Below, piece by piece: positions 23,764 to 36,424 of a DNA stretch of 64,000 nucleotides (position 1 is the first letter of the stretch; every line of letters starts with the position of its first letter). A program made the position numbers and the translations under genes. Under the pieces are notes generated by a model, which made no database searches, was not told the DNA's origin, and saw nothing but the letters and a program-made list of their open reading frames with translations. The DNA lies in contig NC_088339.1 of NCBI RefSeq assembly GCF_036884655.1, forward strand, positions 34,657,501-34,721,500, written 5' to 3'. Source of the stretch: Musa acuminata AAA Group (lineage: Eukaryota; Streptophyta; Magnoliopsida; Zingiberales; Musaceae).

Positions 23764-24002
23764 GAGCGTAACTGGGATCGTAGTTAGGGACGTGTCCACC
23801 ATAACTTGCATCGTTGAGTGAATCGTCAGCACCAGGAATGGCCTTTAACTTATACATCTTAATTTGACGGAAAGAAAATCACGAAGAACGACAACCTAAG
23901 GGAAAATTTTTGTGGTTCATGTGCTGGTTCTCTAACTTGCGTCTTGGTTTTTGACACTGAAGGCTGAAACAAGGGGTTGATGTTAACTTCCATGGCGGCA
24001 CT

Positions 24003-24046
<44 letters not shown>

Positions 24047-26925
24047 GTTTGGTCAACTTACGATGTGATGCAGTTGTTAGATGAAGGTTTGTTGGGACAA
24101 TAGGAGAAAAGGCCTAGAGAATGAAGGCCGCAAGAGTTCCAACCCACTTGTGTATTATTATTATTATTATTTAACTCCCTTGCCTTTTTAGTTTTTCGAG
24201 CATGGCTTGTCCAAGCTTAATTCTCCTAAGAGTTTGTGGGTGCTACCGGACACTTTAATCGGTGAACAAAGGTTTACCAAATAGGTGATAAGGGCAAAGC
24301 CACCTACCCTATACTTGCAGCTTGACCAGTCTGTCGACACATCCTACCAAGAAACAAACCAAACGAGATAATGGTAACAAAGGATAGCTTCTCCGTCTTC
24401 TCTACTACTGCAAGGCACGTGACCACTAGAATCCAGGTCACAGGGAAGCGTCCCAAATCAATTTACTATTGAAAAGATGTCATGATTATGGATTGGAGGA
24501 TTCCTGCTTCGACTACATGAAAATTTTCGATGATATCGGTCGGTGGGGAAAGAAGCAAACGAGGATAGATGGACAGCAGAAAGACAAGCGGCGACGGATG
24601 GATTTTAAGGATGACATCCACATAAATTTTTTTTTTTTTTTTTTTTTTATCACTAAAGAAAAGCAGCTTCCATATTCTATATAACATGCCAATCACTATC
24701 GAAAGAGAATTTGCATAACTGACTACCCGTAAGAATATTTATTTATTTATTTATTTATTTTTCTCTCCATGCAACAAGAATCAATTTTTTTTCTAGACCT
24801 ACCAACCAGCAGGAGAGAAAGAGAGAGAGAGAGAGAGAGTTCAAACAAGAAGAATCACAGACTTGTCATCGACATTGTTTCGTTGTTACAAAGGTATGCT
24901 CAAACCTTACTAGTAATGTAGTTTGGGCTAGAGAGTTATCTTTTGGGCTACCTGCCTTTGTTGCCCGATGCAGAAGCTCCCACCAATAAGGGTGGTCAAC
25001 GTTAGTATACAATCCTTTCTTTTCTAAGACATAAAGATGTTATTTCTGCGGGTCGAACCTTTTGTTGCCAAAGTCACTTGGGAATAACTTTCCCATTGCA
25101 CTAAAACTCCCCCTCCTTATCTCAACTAGATAATTTGTTTCATTAAACAATTTAATACTTCAAATTTTCACCAGCCTATCAATCAATCAATCAATCAAAA
25201 TTTTTCCTATGTCATCTTTTGGATTGGAAGGACCTCATGCAAAATCGATTAGGACACCAAAACCTGTCTGTTTGCGACCTACAGCAACTGATGCGAGCGA
25301 ACACATGATTTTGCACATAAGGCAAACAATCAGTAGTTCAGGGAACTCTTTTAACAGAAAGCTAGAGGATATTTCGGATCATAAATAAAAGTACAACTTC
25401 AACTTCAACTACAGAAAGTTGAGACTTCACAGTAAATAACTAACAATTTTTTTTTTTATAAAAAAAAAAACCTTTTGAAGAATGCATGCATGTACTTTTA
25501 TCCTACAAAGCTAAGGAATCACTAAATCAGCACGATAGTTCATGAGCTTCAATTTAAATGCACCAAATGCTTTTAGACACGTATAAGAAAGCATGCAGCA
25601 GTATCTTCGCTTAATTCTATGAATAACCAAAATGGATTTCTTTAAAAGACTATTATTAACCTTTTAGCTCAAAAGATGTAATGCTCAGCCAAATTAGACA
25701 GACAAATAAGACCTTTGGCTTTCGGTCTAATTGGAGTTAAATTGTTTCTACTTCTTTTCCACAAGTAGATACGGTCTAATCTCGGTGTTAGCTTTAACTT
25801 CTACCATATGCATGCTAGCAGATACTAATCTTATGTCACTGACCCACGATGAAAACACAAGTGCTACTACGAAATGACCTTGGGAAAAATGAAGAATTAG
25901 CTTACTTGCATAGCCAACAAGCTGCAACAAACTGTACACTGCTATTCATCGATGATTTCTGCACAGGAAAAAATGGCCATTCGTTTAGAAATTTCAGACC
26001 AATTTCATCTTGCTTTTGCAGTCTCATTTTTTTTATTAGACGAAGGATAAACAATATGCAAATACTGTTGCAACAGCGGAAGTGAAACTGTCAGATGTTA
26101 TTAAAACCATGGTATAAATTTGTTCCTCAAATGGTGAACTTTTCAGAGCTTGTAACAGAATATGATAAAAAAGATGAATTTGTTCCTCAAAAAAGGTTTC
26201 CATTTTTTATTATTCCTTCATGTTCAACCAGGATGTGATATATCATGACATTATATGATGGAAGGACTGATGCATTAATCTGATAGGCCTGAAATTATAT
26301 GACTCAAAATGCCTAAATTCAACTTAATCATAATAAACTTAAGTAGCTCCATGTAATAATCATGTCCATCTTCTTCCCACTCGATCAGATAATACAATCT
26401 CCTCCACTAAAGGTTTGAGGTCCTTGACACAGCTCAAACCAATGTGAAGTCTAGAATCATCCTAGTAGGGTATGTGAGGTTTAGTCCACTGGTGGCCGCG
26501 TGCTATGATAAATGACAAGACTTCACATTGGTGCCTAAGAGGAAGCTTGATCATACCAATGCTACATACACTTCAGAAAGAGAAGAAATAGCTCACAATA
26601 AATAATAAGGTCGTATGGTTTACGTATGGCTCTGGTCGGTCCTGACATAGAGCTGTTACACTGCAGCTTAAGATCTGACAAGATGATCTATGAATACTTT
26701 TGACATGGCAATGACAGATTTTGTGATCAAATAATGCACAGATCATATTCATGTAGACCTAATCATGTACTCTTTAAACAGAGTAATCATTCTGACAGGT
26801 GTCACAATGAGCTTCAAGTGTCGTCGCATCAGATTCATCTTCAAGTGGAGAATGAAATCATTGGAAACTTCACGTCAAAAAATGAAATCCGTCCTATAAA
26901 GGCATATGTCTCATCCGAGCTGCTT
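23764..26925. other. gene-poor stretch
   Basis: No recognised gene. It holds a (CT)n tract at 24006-24045, a T-run near 24628-24648 and a (TTTA)n tract at 24737-24760. A minus-strand open frame at 25748-25939 follows a TTTGTTGCAG acceptor-like site but has no domain I can identify. Confidence 0.55.
24006..24045. repeat. (CT)n microsatellite
   Basis: Forty bases of CT dinucleotide downstream of the JAG-like gene. Confidence 0.95.
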
Positions 26926-27000
26926 TCATCTCATATAAAAGTTGATCACTAAAGTATCGAAATCAGCCACATCGGGTGGAACTTCTAGTGGCAGAAAGAC
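26926..27000 (-). CDS. possible terminal exon of an unidentified gene
   Basis: On the minus strand a good acceptor (TTCTACTTTCAG) is followed by 24 open codons, VFLPLEVPPDVADFDTLVIN and four more, then TGA. The composition looks coding and unlike the surroundings, but I do not recognise the protein, and the phase is assumed. It could be the 3' end of the gene whose first exon may be 29391-29543. Confidence 0.25.
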   Translation of the reverse strand, partial: VFLPLEVPPDVADFDTLVINFYMR

Positions 27001-29390
27001 CTGAAAGTAGAAACATTTACTGGTTCTGCTCTAGCTGTAATGCTGGGGGCCAACAAGACTTTGCATAGGCTAAATCAATATTAAAAAAAAAAAGGTAATT
27101 GAGTTCTGTTTAGCCCATTTAACCTATAGTTGCATTACCAGTATAGTTGAAACCATTGCAAATAAATAGTACTTCACTAGTTACAAGTATGTCTTATCTG
27201 AAACATGACTTGGACAAAGTCAATCCACTGAGGTAGAGCTATAGATTAGAACCCTTAATCCCTACCACTAAAAGAGTCATCTTGAGCATGCGATGCTGTG
27301 ACAAAAATAGAAGAATGTGAAAAACAGGATGAGAAGGAGCAGAGGAAACATGGGTATGCACTCTTTCGTTACCCTTTCTTCATTTCAGCGTATACATTTA
27401 TTTTCCTTGTGACAAATTGGCCAGCACCGGTCAGCATACTGGTAGTACCCGCATATAGAACTAAGGGATGCATTAACATTAAGACAATCTTTGTTAACCA
27501 ATTTAGATATATCAATTCATTCAATATATCTCAATTGAAAAGAAAAAGAAGTTGTGCACAAGAAAGAAAGTTGAGAACCAATTTAGAACAAAACTTACTT
27601 CTGTGTTTAAGATACTCTTCTTATGGAGGAATCTTTTTTGGTCTAACGATCCGATTGACGTAGTGAGACAAAGAAAATATCAGGTCTAAGTGAAGGCCCT
27701 CTTGTCCAAAACCTCATTTAAGAGAGAAAGAAATTTGCGTGATTTCAAATCCAGGCTCGTCTAGGATTTCGTCATTAAAAAAAAAGATCTGGTTACTGTT
27801 TTAACATTAAGCATGTCAAACCAGGTCAACTAAATTTGGTTCTGGGCTGGGGACAAGTCACATGTTATTCCATGCTATTTTCTTGAGGAACTGCAGATTG
27901 CTTATTACTGTTAATTTTACAAAATTTGGTCTTGGGTAGTGTTAGCACAACTAAGAACAAACGAACAAGCAAGCAATAAGGGCAAGCAAGAACAAGAGCT
28001 GGAGTAGGTAGGAGCAGGTAAGCACTTTTCAACAAGTAAGGAGTCAGCAACAAGCCAGTCTGATTTTCAAGATAGATAATCAGTGTATTTACTTTTTTCT
28101 ATGCCAGGTAAGGTAAGGAAGCCAAAGCAGTGTAAGTCCATTAAAGGAAGCTGTCATTGTAGATGGAAACATCAGACTTGTTCCCTTCCGAAAGGGCTAA
28201 CTCCAACTCGTATGTCATGTGAGGAATCCTATTAATTAAGGCTATCCAATTATGTAGATCAATGCCATACATAATATTTCAACAAAATCAAGTTCAGTTT
28301 GGGTCATCCAAAATAACCATGTTTGATGTCTGACAAGAAATGTGTTCAAAGCCTAGGTTGAATCCAGATATGTTTTTGGCAGTAGTAAAACTTTACAAAG
28401 TTTTTCAAACCCAATCCCAACCTGGACCTGGTTTTTTGCATCTACTCTTCTTGTCTGGAATCAAGATTGAAAGTGATTTGTGATTGATGTTTTACCGAAT
28501 TATCCTCATATATCATCCATCATTCAGTTCCTAAATTGCAAAATCTATTATATAATCAACCTAGAAGTGATCCACTTATCGATCTAGAAAATGTCAAAAA
28601 CCCATGTCCTAAATTTGCAAAACAAAGTAGAAAAATCATGCAAATTCTAGTGTTATATGGTTCTTGCCTTTACAAACGATTCATGGATTGTTAGCTAATG
28701 AACACCTTTACAAAGGAGCATAGAAAATCACCAACAAAAAGTAAAAGAACAAAAACTGATTAATCGAAACAAAGATGTCAAACACTCAATTCATGGACTG
28801 CCAAATAGCACATTTCTATTAGCCCAGGAATGTGTGTAACGATCTGGTGATACACGCTACATAAACATTATTTCAACAGCTAATTCAAGAAACCCAAACC
28901 CTAAAAGAAGTGTGACAAATATCTAAACATCAACGCAAATTCAAGAATTGCCGATATGTTTTCCATAGTTAGAAGAATTTGAAGTTAATTGAAGTCGATA
29001 AACACATATTTGGGATCATCAGATTGATGATTGGGGAGTTGTCAAGCAAAATACGATCGTTTTAGTCCGATCGCGAAATCAGGATATTGGTATTCCCATT
29101 TCCAAGCTCGCTCTTTCCAAACCGAAGAATTCGATGAAATTATGTAATGGTGCACTCCAATTTCCTTTTTATTTTCTTCTTTTTGTTCCGAACAAGCTGA
29201 AAGCCCAGAATTTGAGATGAAATGTCATTCTGACATTAAGAACGAATTGATAATATGAAGCATGAATTGGAGTGGCGAAGCATATGGTATATCATCCCTC
29301 ATCACGAACAATGAAGCTAACGATTTCCCATTTCGAATAGCAAATACACGGATCAAACCAAAGAACGAGAGAGGTAATTCTCCTACCGAC
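27001..29390. other. AT-rich stretch, possibly introns of an unidentified minus-strand gene
   Basis: No exon could be placed with confidence. A minus-strand stretch near 27368-27470 reads LYAGTTSMLTGAGQFVTR between a plausible acceptor and donor, but it does not join in phase with 26926-27000. The plus-strand frame at 27298-27663 has no recognisable domain. Confidence 0.35.
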
Positions 29391-29543
29391 CTGGAACAAG
29401 CGGCCGTCGGTTCCCGGCAAGCGGGTCCTCGAAGGCGTGGCAGAAACCTCGGCGCTAGCCGGCCTCCCCACGAATACATGATACATCCTCTCCGTGAGCC
29501 GCCCGCGCACACTCCTCAAGAACACTTCCGTCTCCATCCCCAT
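29391..29543 (-). CDS. probable first exon of an unidentified protein
   Basis: A GC-rich island in AT-rich sequence. Reading from ATG at 29543 gives MGMETEVFLRSVRGRLTERM, continuing through VFVGRPASAEV and ending LPGTDGRLFQ exactly at a CAG/GTCGGT donor. The Arg-rich, acid-poor start could be an organelle-targeting sequence, but that is a guess. I recognise neither the protein nor its downstream exons; only the candidate at 26926-27000 is suggested. Confidence 0.4.
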
Positions 29544-29847
29544 CACCACAGGTCTCCCGAATCGATTCTCTCTCCCCCCGTTCTCCCCTGGGCTTGCTCT
29601 TCTTGTTGGTCGGTTCCTCCAACCCAACAACCTGAGATCGATTCTTTTCCAGCGGCGCAGGGCGGCAAAAGACACGTGGCGGTCGCTGGATGCGGATCAT
29701 CTCCAACTACACATACTCGAAGTGGCAATTCCCGTGCCATGGTGGCCTCTGATTTGGGCCCCACACCTAATCACCAGAGGAGATATCAGCACTTTGTTCC
29801 ACCAATGCTGGCCCCACCGCGAGCCACGGCAATTGGCATCATCGATG

Positions 29848-29889
<42 letters not shown>

Positions 29890-30703
29890 AAGGAGTTCAT
29901 TTAGAGCATCCATTATATTTATGTGAAGTTTTATTTGCTCATTAACATAACTTAGTCACTTCACATACAAATAAATAAATAACATGCGGAAAATTGGCAC
30001 CACCAACTGGTATTCAGGGAAGTTTCTCTATATTATGCACCAAACTCCTTTACATCGCTATAGCATCCATAATATGCTTGCATCGCATCCAACCAGAGAA
30101 CAGAGGAATCCTTGTGTGAGATACCAGTGACTATATTATATACAAACACTACACATATGTGACCCACAGGCACAGCTTTGGGTTACGGGCATCGAGTATA
30201 TTCCCCCTCCTGCACAAAGATTACATGGCCAGGCATGATGTCCCCATGGATATCTTAAACTATCTTCAGCACCATAATCCCCTGTTTTAACTGATGAGGA
30301 GAAGGTATTGCATGAGCCAGAACAAGTTCTCTTTTTCTGTGTGTGTGTGTGTGTGTGTGTTCCAAATACCAGTCTTCAGGGAGCCTTATCCACCCACCAC
30401 TGAACATAAATAATAAAGTAAAAGAAAGCTAAAGTTGCGCTCGTCTCTTTCCCCCCGTCCCTCGCTTTCATTCTTGGTCACTTTGTCTTGCCATTCGATG
30501 CTCATGAGGAAATCCTTCACCTATCAACTTTTTCTTCCTGACATGGAACCCAAATGTTCAAAGCTTCAAGTGATCACCACATGTCTACTGTGGTCACCTC
30601 TCCGGGTGTATCTTTACAGTGACAAGAGGGAGGGTGGAATGCATATTCTAGTCATCAGGCAACCTAAAGCACGGCAGATTATACAACACTGCCGACGTTG
30701 GAG
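29544..30703. other. intergenic stretch with (TA)n and (GT)n tracts
   Basis: It holds (TA)n at 29848-29886 and (GT)n at 30338-30361. No gene recognised. The 227-codon plus-strand frame at 29262-29945 is antisense to the exon above and ends in the TA tract. Confidence 0.55.
29848..29886. repeat. (TA)n microsatellite
   Basis: About 39 bases of TA dinucleotide. Confidence 0.95.
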
Positions 30704-30992
30704 TCATTGAACAGGGAAGAAAAGCGGGGAGGAATCTCTTTGGATTTTCCCATCACATACTCTCACTTTGGTCATCTTCTCCTCACACCAGTGCAATTGC
30801 TCGTGGCTGATCTCATGCATCCTTAAAGTTCTGGACACAATCTTCATGTCTATTAAGCCCATCAGTATCTCCATCTCTTCCTCTCCCTTTAGCCTCTTCT
30901 TTTTCAAACATCTCCTTGACTTCAACAGATCCTTAAGCCTCATCTTCTTCTGAAAGCATTGTGTCAGCATTTCAAACAAAGAGATTAGTTAG

Positions 30993-31026
<34 letters not shown>

Positions 31027-32637
31027 CGAGAAAGTGAAAAAGCAGACGTTAGATGGGTCACTGCATGAGTGAGTGGGTACTACTCACCTTTTTATTAGCT
31101 CTTTTGAGCAGACGACGGAGATTTGGGTCCACCGAGCTGGATTTTCTCTTGATGAATGCTTTAAGAATTTGGCAAGGATTCTCTTTGTCTGCCTTGAGGA
31201 AGTTCATAAAGGTTCGAATGGCATCCTCCAGAATCGCCGAGAACTCGGTAGATGAGATCATTTCTTCTTTGCCTTCATCTGCTTTTGAATCTTTTAACAT
31301 CGCATTAATATTGCAGAGGAACAAATTAGCACTCGGGGAGATGTAAAGTGAACACACGAGAGAAGGCAGGAGGCACCTCGGAACTCAGGAACTAGGAGCA
31401 ATTTTGGAGAAGAAATCCTCGTCCGAGCAAAGACTTGGGGCCTCCGGCCACGCTCGTAAGGCTCGTTTTCTATGAACCGCTGCAACAGGACCTGAAACTG
31501 TTGGAACTGCTGCGCCATCCATGCGGTGCAAGAAGCGCGTTCACTGTTTGATCCCTTGGCGCTCCATTGCCGGAAATGGTTGTAGTTCCAGTTAAGTGCT
31601 TCCCATGCGAGGCAGATCTGAGCCACGTAGGCACTCTCCAGTTCTTGATATGGATCCCTATTCCCCTTCTTCTTCTTCTGTGTCGTAAATTTGTGAACAA
31701 TCCTTCGAGAGACTGATTTCGGTTGGTACTTAATTGACCTAAATGATTCTGAAAATTAAGGAATATGCAGTCTTAGCCAATCCATGGAGGAACAAAGCTA
31801 CTTAGCAAGTACGTAAAGATTACATGAGGAATGAATGACCTGTTTCTGTGAGTTTTTGTGCACTGATCCTGTCGAAAAACGTCATGTCCTCATCGTATTT
31901 TCGGAACCAGGTGTATGTTTCCCAGTTGGAAGAGCTCCTGCGTGATGAAGAGGAGAAGGGGCATTCTGTCTCCGAATCCCTGATGTTTGTGGAGCTTCTC
32001 CACTCCATCGAGCTCTTCGATGTCGACTCACTTGTGAGAGAACCGCCAGATGTGTGTTCTTCCAGCTGAAACTTTTTGCTCCCAGGATGTGTTTGCGCGA
32101 CGATGAGGAGTTTCTGTTTCTTTGACGACTCCTCATTCTGCTCCTCCTCCTCTTCCTTTTCATTATTGTGAAAGGCATCTCCAACACAATCTTCATCTGT
32201 AAACAGCATGAGCATTATCAAGTAGTGAGACGAGCTAGAATTGAAGGAAGAGTTGCATTTCCTGATGTACCTTCGACAGACCCACATATGATTGGAGTTG
32301 GAGAACTTGATGTTCTTATGACATCGCTCACCGGAGAATCATCATTCTCAAGTCCAGGATTCGATTGATCTTCTAAAGGGGAACTGTGCGGCAATTCTGT
32401 GACGAGGCTTTCGTCAACTTTCGAAAGGTGTTCCTGATCTGTAGAATCCTGTTCTTCTTCGCCAAGAAGGGTATCGTTGAAGATGCTTTCGTTGTAGAAA
32501 AAGAACAATCCTTTTTCCCTGCCGAAGATGCTGGCAGGTAACTCCTCACCATCGGAGTAGCACACATCGGTTGTGGGCTTGATCTCAGCTTCAGTGACGA
32601 GCTGAGAACTCCTGCAACAGAAGGTCAGTAGCAAGAG

Positions 32638-32682
<45 letters not shown>

Positions 32683-32926
32683 GTAGGTACCTTTGGTCTC
32701 CGGAAGTGGCTGCTCCTTTAAGAAGAAACGTGAACAGCTTGGTGAGGAGGAAGGAAATGAGGTGGACGAGGAGGAGGAGGAAGCCGAGGAAGGTGCAGAC
32801 ATGGAGGAGACACATCAGGGATTCCCCTTTGGGGGTTCGGCCATGGCAAGAGTGAGAAACGGGTTCCCCGGGAGCTTCCAGGGCAATCACTCGGAGAAAG
32901 GCTGGGGGATGACTGCAGTCATTCAT
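30704..32926 (-). CDS. DUF1666 family protein (At1g69610/At1g73850-like)
   Basis: Six exons on the minus strand, 5' to 3': 32691-32926, 32271-32611, 31840-32196, 31377-31748, 31088-31278 and 30704-30949. All borders are GT-AG and phases join into 581 codons (580 aa). Residues about 37-69 form a long hydrophobic segment ([20 protein letters not shown].), a probable membrane anchor. The middle is acidic and Ser-rich. The conserved DUF1666 part begins near residue 350 with [16 protein letters not shown], then [16 protein letters not shown], and closes with [20 protein letters not shown]. Family function is unknown; some entries carry the misleading label ribosomal protein. The ATG at 32926 is the first in frame before the hydrophobic segment. 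Intron 1 contains (GA)n and intron 5 (TA)n. Confidence 0.92.
30994..31024. repeat. (TA)n microsatellite in intron 5 of the DUF1666 gene
   Basis: About 31 bases of TA, between exon 6 and exon 5 of the minus-strand gene. Confidence 0.95.
32641..32681. repeat. (GA)n microsatellite in intron 1 of the DUF1666 gene
   Basis: About 41 bases of GA on the plus strand, so CT on the transcript strand, ten bases inside the intron 1 donor. Confidence 0.95.
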
Positions 32927-34339
32927 TTATGAGGAGGGCGTGGAATTTGCTTTGCTTTGCTGCGATCACTTGCTGAGAAGACCACAGTGACGAACTGCTT
33001 TATTTAAGGGAAGTTGGATGATACGAACCAAACTATAAGCTTGACATGGCCTCTACCTCTTGGGTGCTGCATTACGTAACCCAATCCGATGGACTCGACC
33101 ATTACAAGTTACTCCTTCGCGGCCCAAGCATGCTGCAAGTTGATTCGTCTCTAAAATAAAGCAGGCAGGCATCACCGGAGACTCGTGACACAAAGCTTTT
33201 TGGAACTCCGACTAATTCACGCAATATAAGTTAGCTTTATGGCATTTTCTGCATTGCTTTTTGCCAACTTTTGATCCACGTATATCTCATCTATCTGCTG
33301 CAGAAAAGCCTCAGAAACAGAGTTCAAAGGACTCGAGAATCTGCAAGCGACAGCAACACTGGTGTCCAACCCACATGCCAAGACGCAGGGGAAGGTGTGG
33401 CGCCACATCGGAGTGACGTGGAGGCAGGGGAATGGGTTGCACGTGTCACTGGGATCCTCCATGATCTCAGGAAAACTGGAGGCAGAGGAATCAGGCCATA
33501 AATAACGGTCCCACAACCTGACACTCTATTTTATGGCTGCATTGGTATCGACAAATGCGAGATCTAATAAGAACGCAAGTGCTTTTTCTGTTCTGTTTCT
33601 TGTTTCTTTTTGTGCTTACCACTTGGGTAAAGGAATAAGCCGCTTGTTGTGCTTCGTACTGTGCTTGTGAGAGTGACAGGATTCGCGGTCTTTACTCTTT
33701 CGCCTCCATCTACCCTCAGGATTCATTCTTCCCAGATCGACATCTGAAGGATCGGAGTGCGATACATATAATGGAGGTAGAACAGATGAACTAAACGAGA
33801 TGATAGATTGGGTGGGCACGTTGTGAGCGCTTATTGATGCTTGGAAATCTTCTTGGGATACATCATGTCCACCATCTATCTCTGCGGATAGATCCGTCGG
33901 TGGTGATGAACAAACGAAGCAACCAACGGCTCAACGATGACATCCTATTCCCGCGTAAGCATCCGTAAACGATGACTTCCGCCGTACGGCGCCGACAGTC
34001 TCGCCCTGGGATGAAGGCGAAACCAGACTCCGGTGGAGGTCGCATGGAAGCCCACAGCGCATGGAGGGATTTCCTGTGTTCGAGAAGCACTAGTCATTTT
34101 ACCGGGATACAATCCATCATACCAAAAAGTTTGCTGTTCCTCTTCGAGAAACCTACGGCTCCTCACCTTCGAATGCCTGCTTTTAATACTCCACCCCTCC
34201 CCATCCGTTCTCAAGCCATCCTCTTCCTCCACCCACAAACTCTGTTTGGCCATTCTAAAGCAGTAGCATTACAGAAAGACAGAGGAGAGGGTCTGTTATT
34301 GATACCGATATTTACATAGAGACGCCGAGACAGATAAGG
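32927..34339. other. intergenic, divergent promoters
   Basis: It separates the minus-strand DUF1666 gene from the plus-strand LBD gene, so it should hold both promoters. No gene recognised. The open frames at 33217-34319 overlap in opposite directions and have no family features. Confidence 0.6.
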
Positions 34340-35234
34340 ATGAGCTGTAATGGGTGCCGGGTGCTGAGGAAGGGATGCAGCGATGGATGCACCATCCGCC
34401 CTTGCCTGCAGTGGATCAAGAGCCCCGAGGCCCAGGCCAATGCCACGCTCTTCCTCGCCAAGTTTTATGGACGCGCCGGCCTCCTCAACCTCATGGACGC
34501 CGGCCCGCAACACCTCCTCCCGGGTATATACATACATCTATATCCATGCACGTCTGCCACTCCTTTGTTTTCAGTACGAGGACAAGGATTGCTAATGTCG
34601 TCACCGTTGTTTCGGTTCAGCCATTTTCCGGTCTCTGCTGTATGAGGCATGCGGCCGGATCATAAACCCGATCTATGGTGCCGCCGGCTTGCTCTGTTCC
34701 GGCACCTGGTAGCTTTGCCAAGCGGCTGTCGATGCTGTTCTCAAGGGAGCACCCATCGCCCAAGCCGCCTCTTCTTCTGCCTCTGCCTCCGCCGCCCCTC
34801 CCGGTCTCAGGACAGACGACATCCGGCACGTGGCCAAGAATCCGCACGACCTCCACAAGGCCGCCGCAGACTTCCGGGATCGGTTCAAGCGCCCAGTCTT
34901 CGCCACCAAATCCCCCGGCCTACCGAGACCCGAACTGATGGAGTCGCGCCGCGCGTCGAGCAACGAATGTGATGAGATCCCGGATGATGGGAGGACGTTA
35001 TCGCCCGAGTCGACGACACTGGAGGCCACGGCATTGAGCGACGGCGAGCTGGATGGTAAGGCCGAGAGCAGAGAGGTGGATGCTGGCGTTGGGCTTGACT
35101 TGACCCTCGGGCTTGTGCTGGCCGTCGGGGCCAGCCAACCGGCGGTTCAACCTAACATGCGCCCTGCCGAGCTGCGTCTCAGTCTCTTCCGGCGTGACAA
35201 GAAAGTCGATACTCTTTATATGGCCTGGAGTTAA
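34340..35234 (+). pseudogene. class II LOB-domain (LBD) factor with an in-frame stop
   Basis: Exons 34340-34523 and 34621-35234 join in phase. The product starts [17 protein letters not shown], the C-x2-C-x6-C-x3-C zinc-binding block, then [28 protein letters not shown] and [15 protein letters not shown], as in class II LBD proteins (LBD37-42). Codon 92 (34710-34712) is TAG inside GTW-LCQAAVDAVLKG, where the family has Gln. After it the frame stays open for 173 codons to a natural TAA and keeps a plausible class II tail (LDLTLGLVLAVG, an LxLxL-rich end). As written, only 91 aa would be made. Class II LBDs act in nitrogen, anthocyanin and hypoxia-type responses. The lesion may be a real null allele, a polymorphism or a sequencing error. 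Confidence 0.85.
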
Positions 35235-35584
35235 CAGCAGCTACAGCAATTCTGGATGGATTACTTCTTCTCCTTGATAATATTTCTCACTGTATTTTTG
35301 CTTCTTTTTAGTCCATTCTATGTTTGTTCTGATAGTTGTATTCAGCTTAGGATAATAACGAAATTTTAGAATGATGAGTCTGAATCAAATTAGTTATGAT
35401 CCATAATATTAGGTCAGATATTAGTTTTTATCCAAACAACTTAAAACTTCCAAATTAATGTCTGTAACTCAATTCTTTTAATCTTTTGTTATATGAAACT
35501 ATCTTCTCTAGTCATCTCTTTTTATCTCCGTATACTAACAATTTCAATACCATCCCTATATATTAATATTTTCGATACTGAGTA

Positions 35585-36080
35585 TCTATTAGTATAGATT
35601 CTAGTTATCTAAGTTGGGATGATAATTCTGATTCAATCGAGATCCATTCTAAGTTAATCTCAATTCAAATCATTTTTTGTATAGTGCTGAACATGTAAAA
35701 CTAAGTTGAAGGCGTTCCTGACAAATAACCCTCTAACGATTAAGTCAATATTTGGGTTTGATCTTATTGAACTAATCAATCAATATTAAAGCAAAGTAAT
35801 ATTAAGTGAGAATGTTTCAGTGAGTCTTTTTTATAAGTGCTCGGAATTGTTGGTGGTAGGACGGGAACATGCGACATTCTATACGAAGACGTGGCATGAC
35901 ATCTATCGAACTTGGCACTTGCTAAAAACTAGTCATGGCAATCACACCTTCCGAATGATTGACCATTCGACCACATCTAACCCATGGTGAATATGTGTCT
36001 CGTGATCTAAATGCCAACAATCGGTCATGTGCCATCACATGATGATATTGTCTCTTCACCTATCACTAGCCACCCCTTTT
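35585..36080 (+). repeat. diverged LTR-like repeat, copy 1
   Basis: It shares order and wording with 37200-37690: GTTATCTAAGTTGGGATGAT, then TTTGGGTTTGAT, AACTAATC.ATCAATA, AAGCAAAG and TCTTCACCTATCA. Divergence is high, with small indels. The style matches retrotransposon LTRs common in monocots, which is inference. Confidence 0.6.
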
Positions 36081-36189
36081 CAGGATCATTAAACAGTAAG
36101 ACTACCAAGCCAATAAGCATTCTGGCCAGTGTTGTTAACTCTAATTATGGGTTTATTTTTCAACCTTTTAATTATATATAATCAAATTG

Positions 36190-36424
36190 CACATTTGGCT
36201 CATAGACTATATGTCGATGAAATATATATTCGGCCCATAGGTCGTGCATCATTGAAATATACATTCGGCTCATAGGTTATACATCATCGAAATACACATT
36301 CGGTCCGTAAGACGCATATCGTCAAAATACGTGTTCAGCACATTTGACCCGTAGAATATCCGTCTTCAAAATACATGTTCGACTCATATATTATGTATCA
36401 TCGAAATGCACATTTGGCCCATAC
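36190..36424 (+). repeat. about 36-bp minisatellite, six to seven degenerate copies
   Basis: Units follow the pattern ATTCGG(C/T)CCATAGG, then a variable word, then CATCGAAATA. The period is about 35-44 bases and copies differ substantially. It lies between the two LTR-like repeats. Confidence 0.8.

Noticed and set aside
27298..27663. 121-codon plus-strand frame
   Set aside because: AT-rich, low-complexity content with no recognisable domain; probably chance.
29262..29945. 227-codon plus-strand frame
   Set aside because: Runs antisense through the better candidate exon at 29391-29543 and ends in Ile-Tyr repeats coded by the (TA)n tract.
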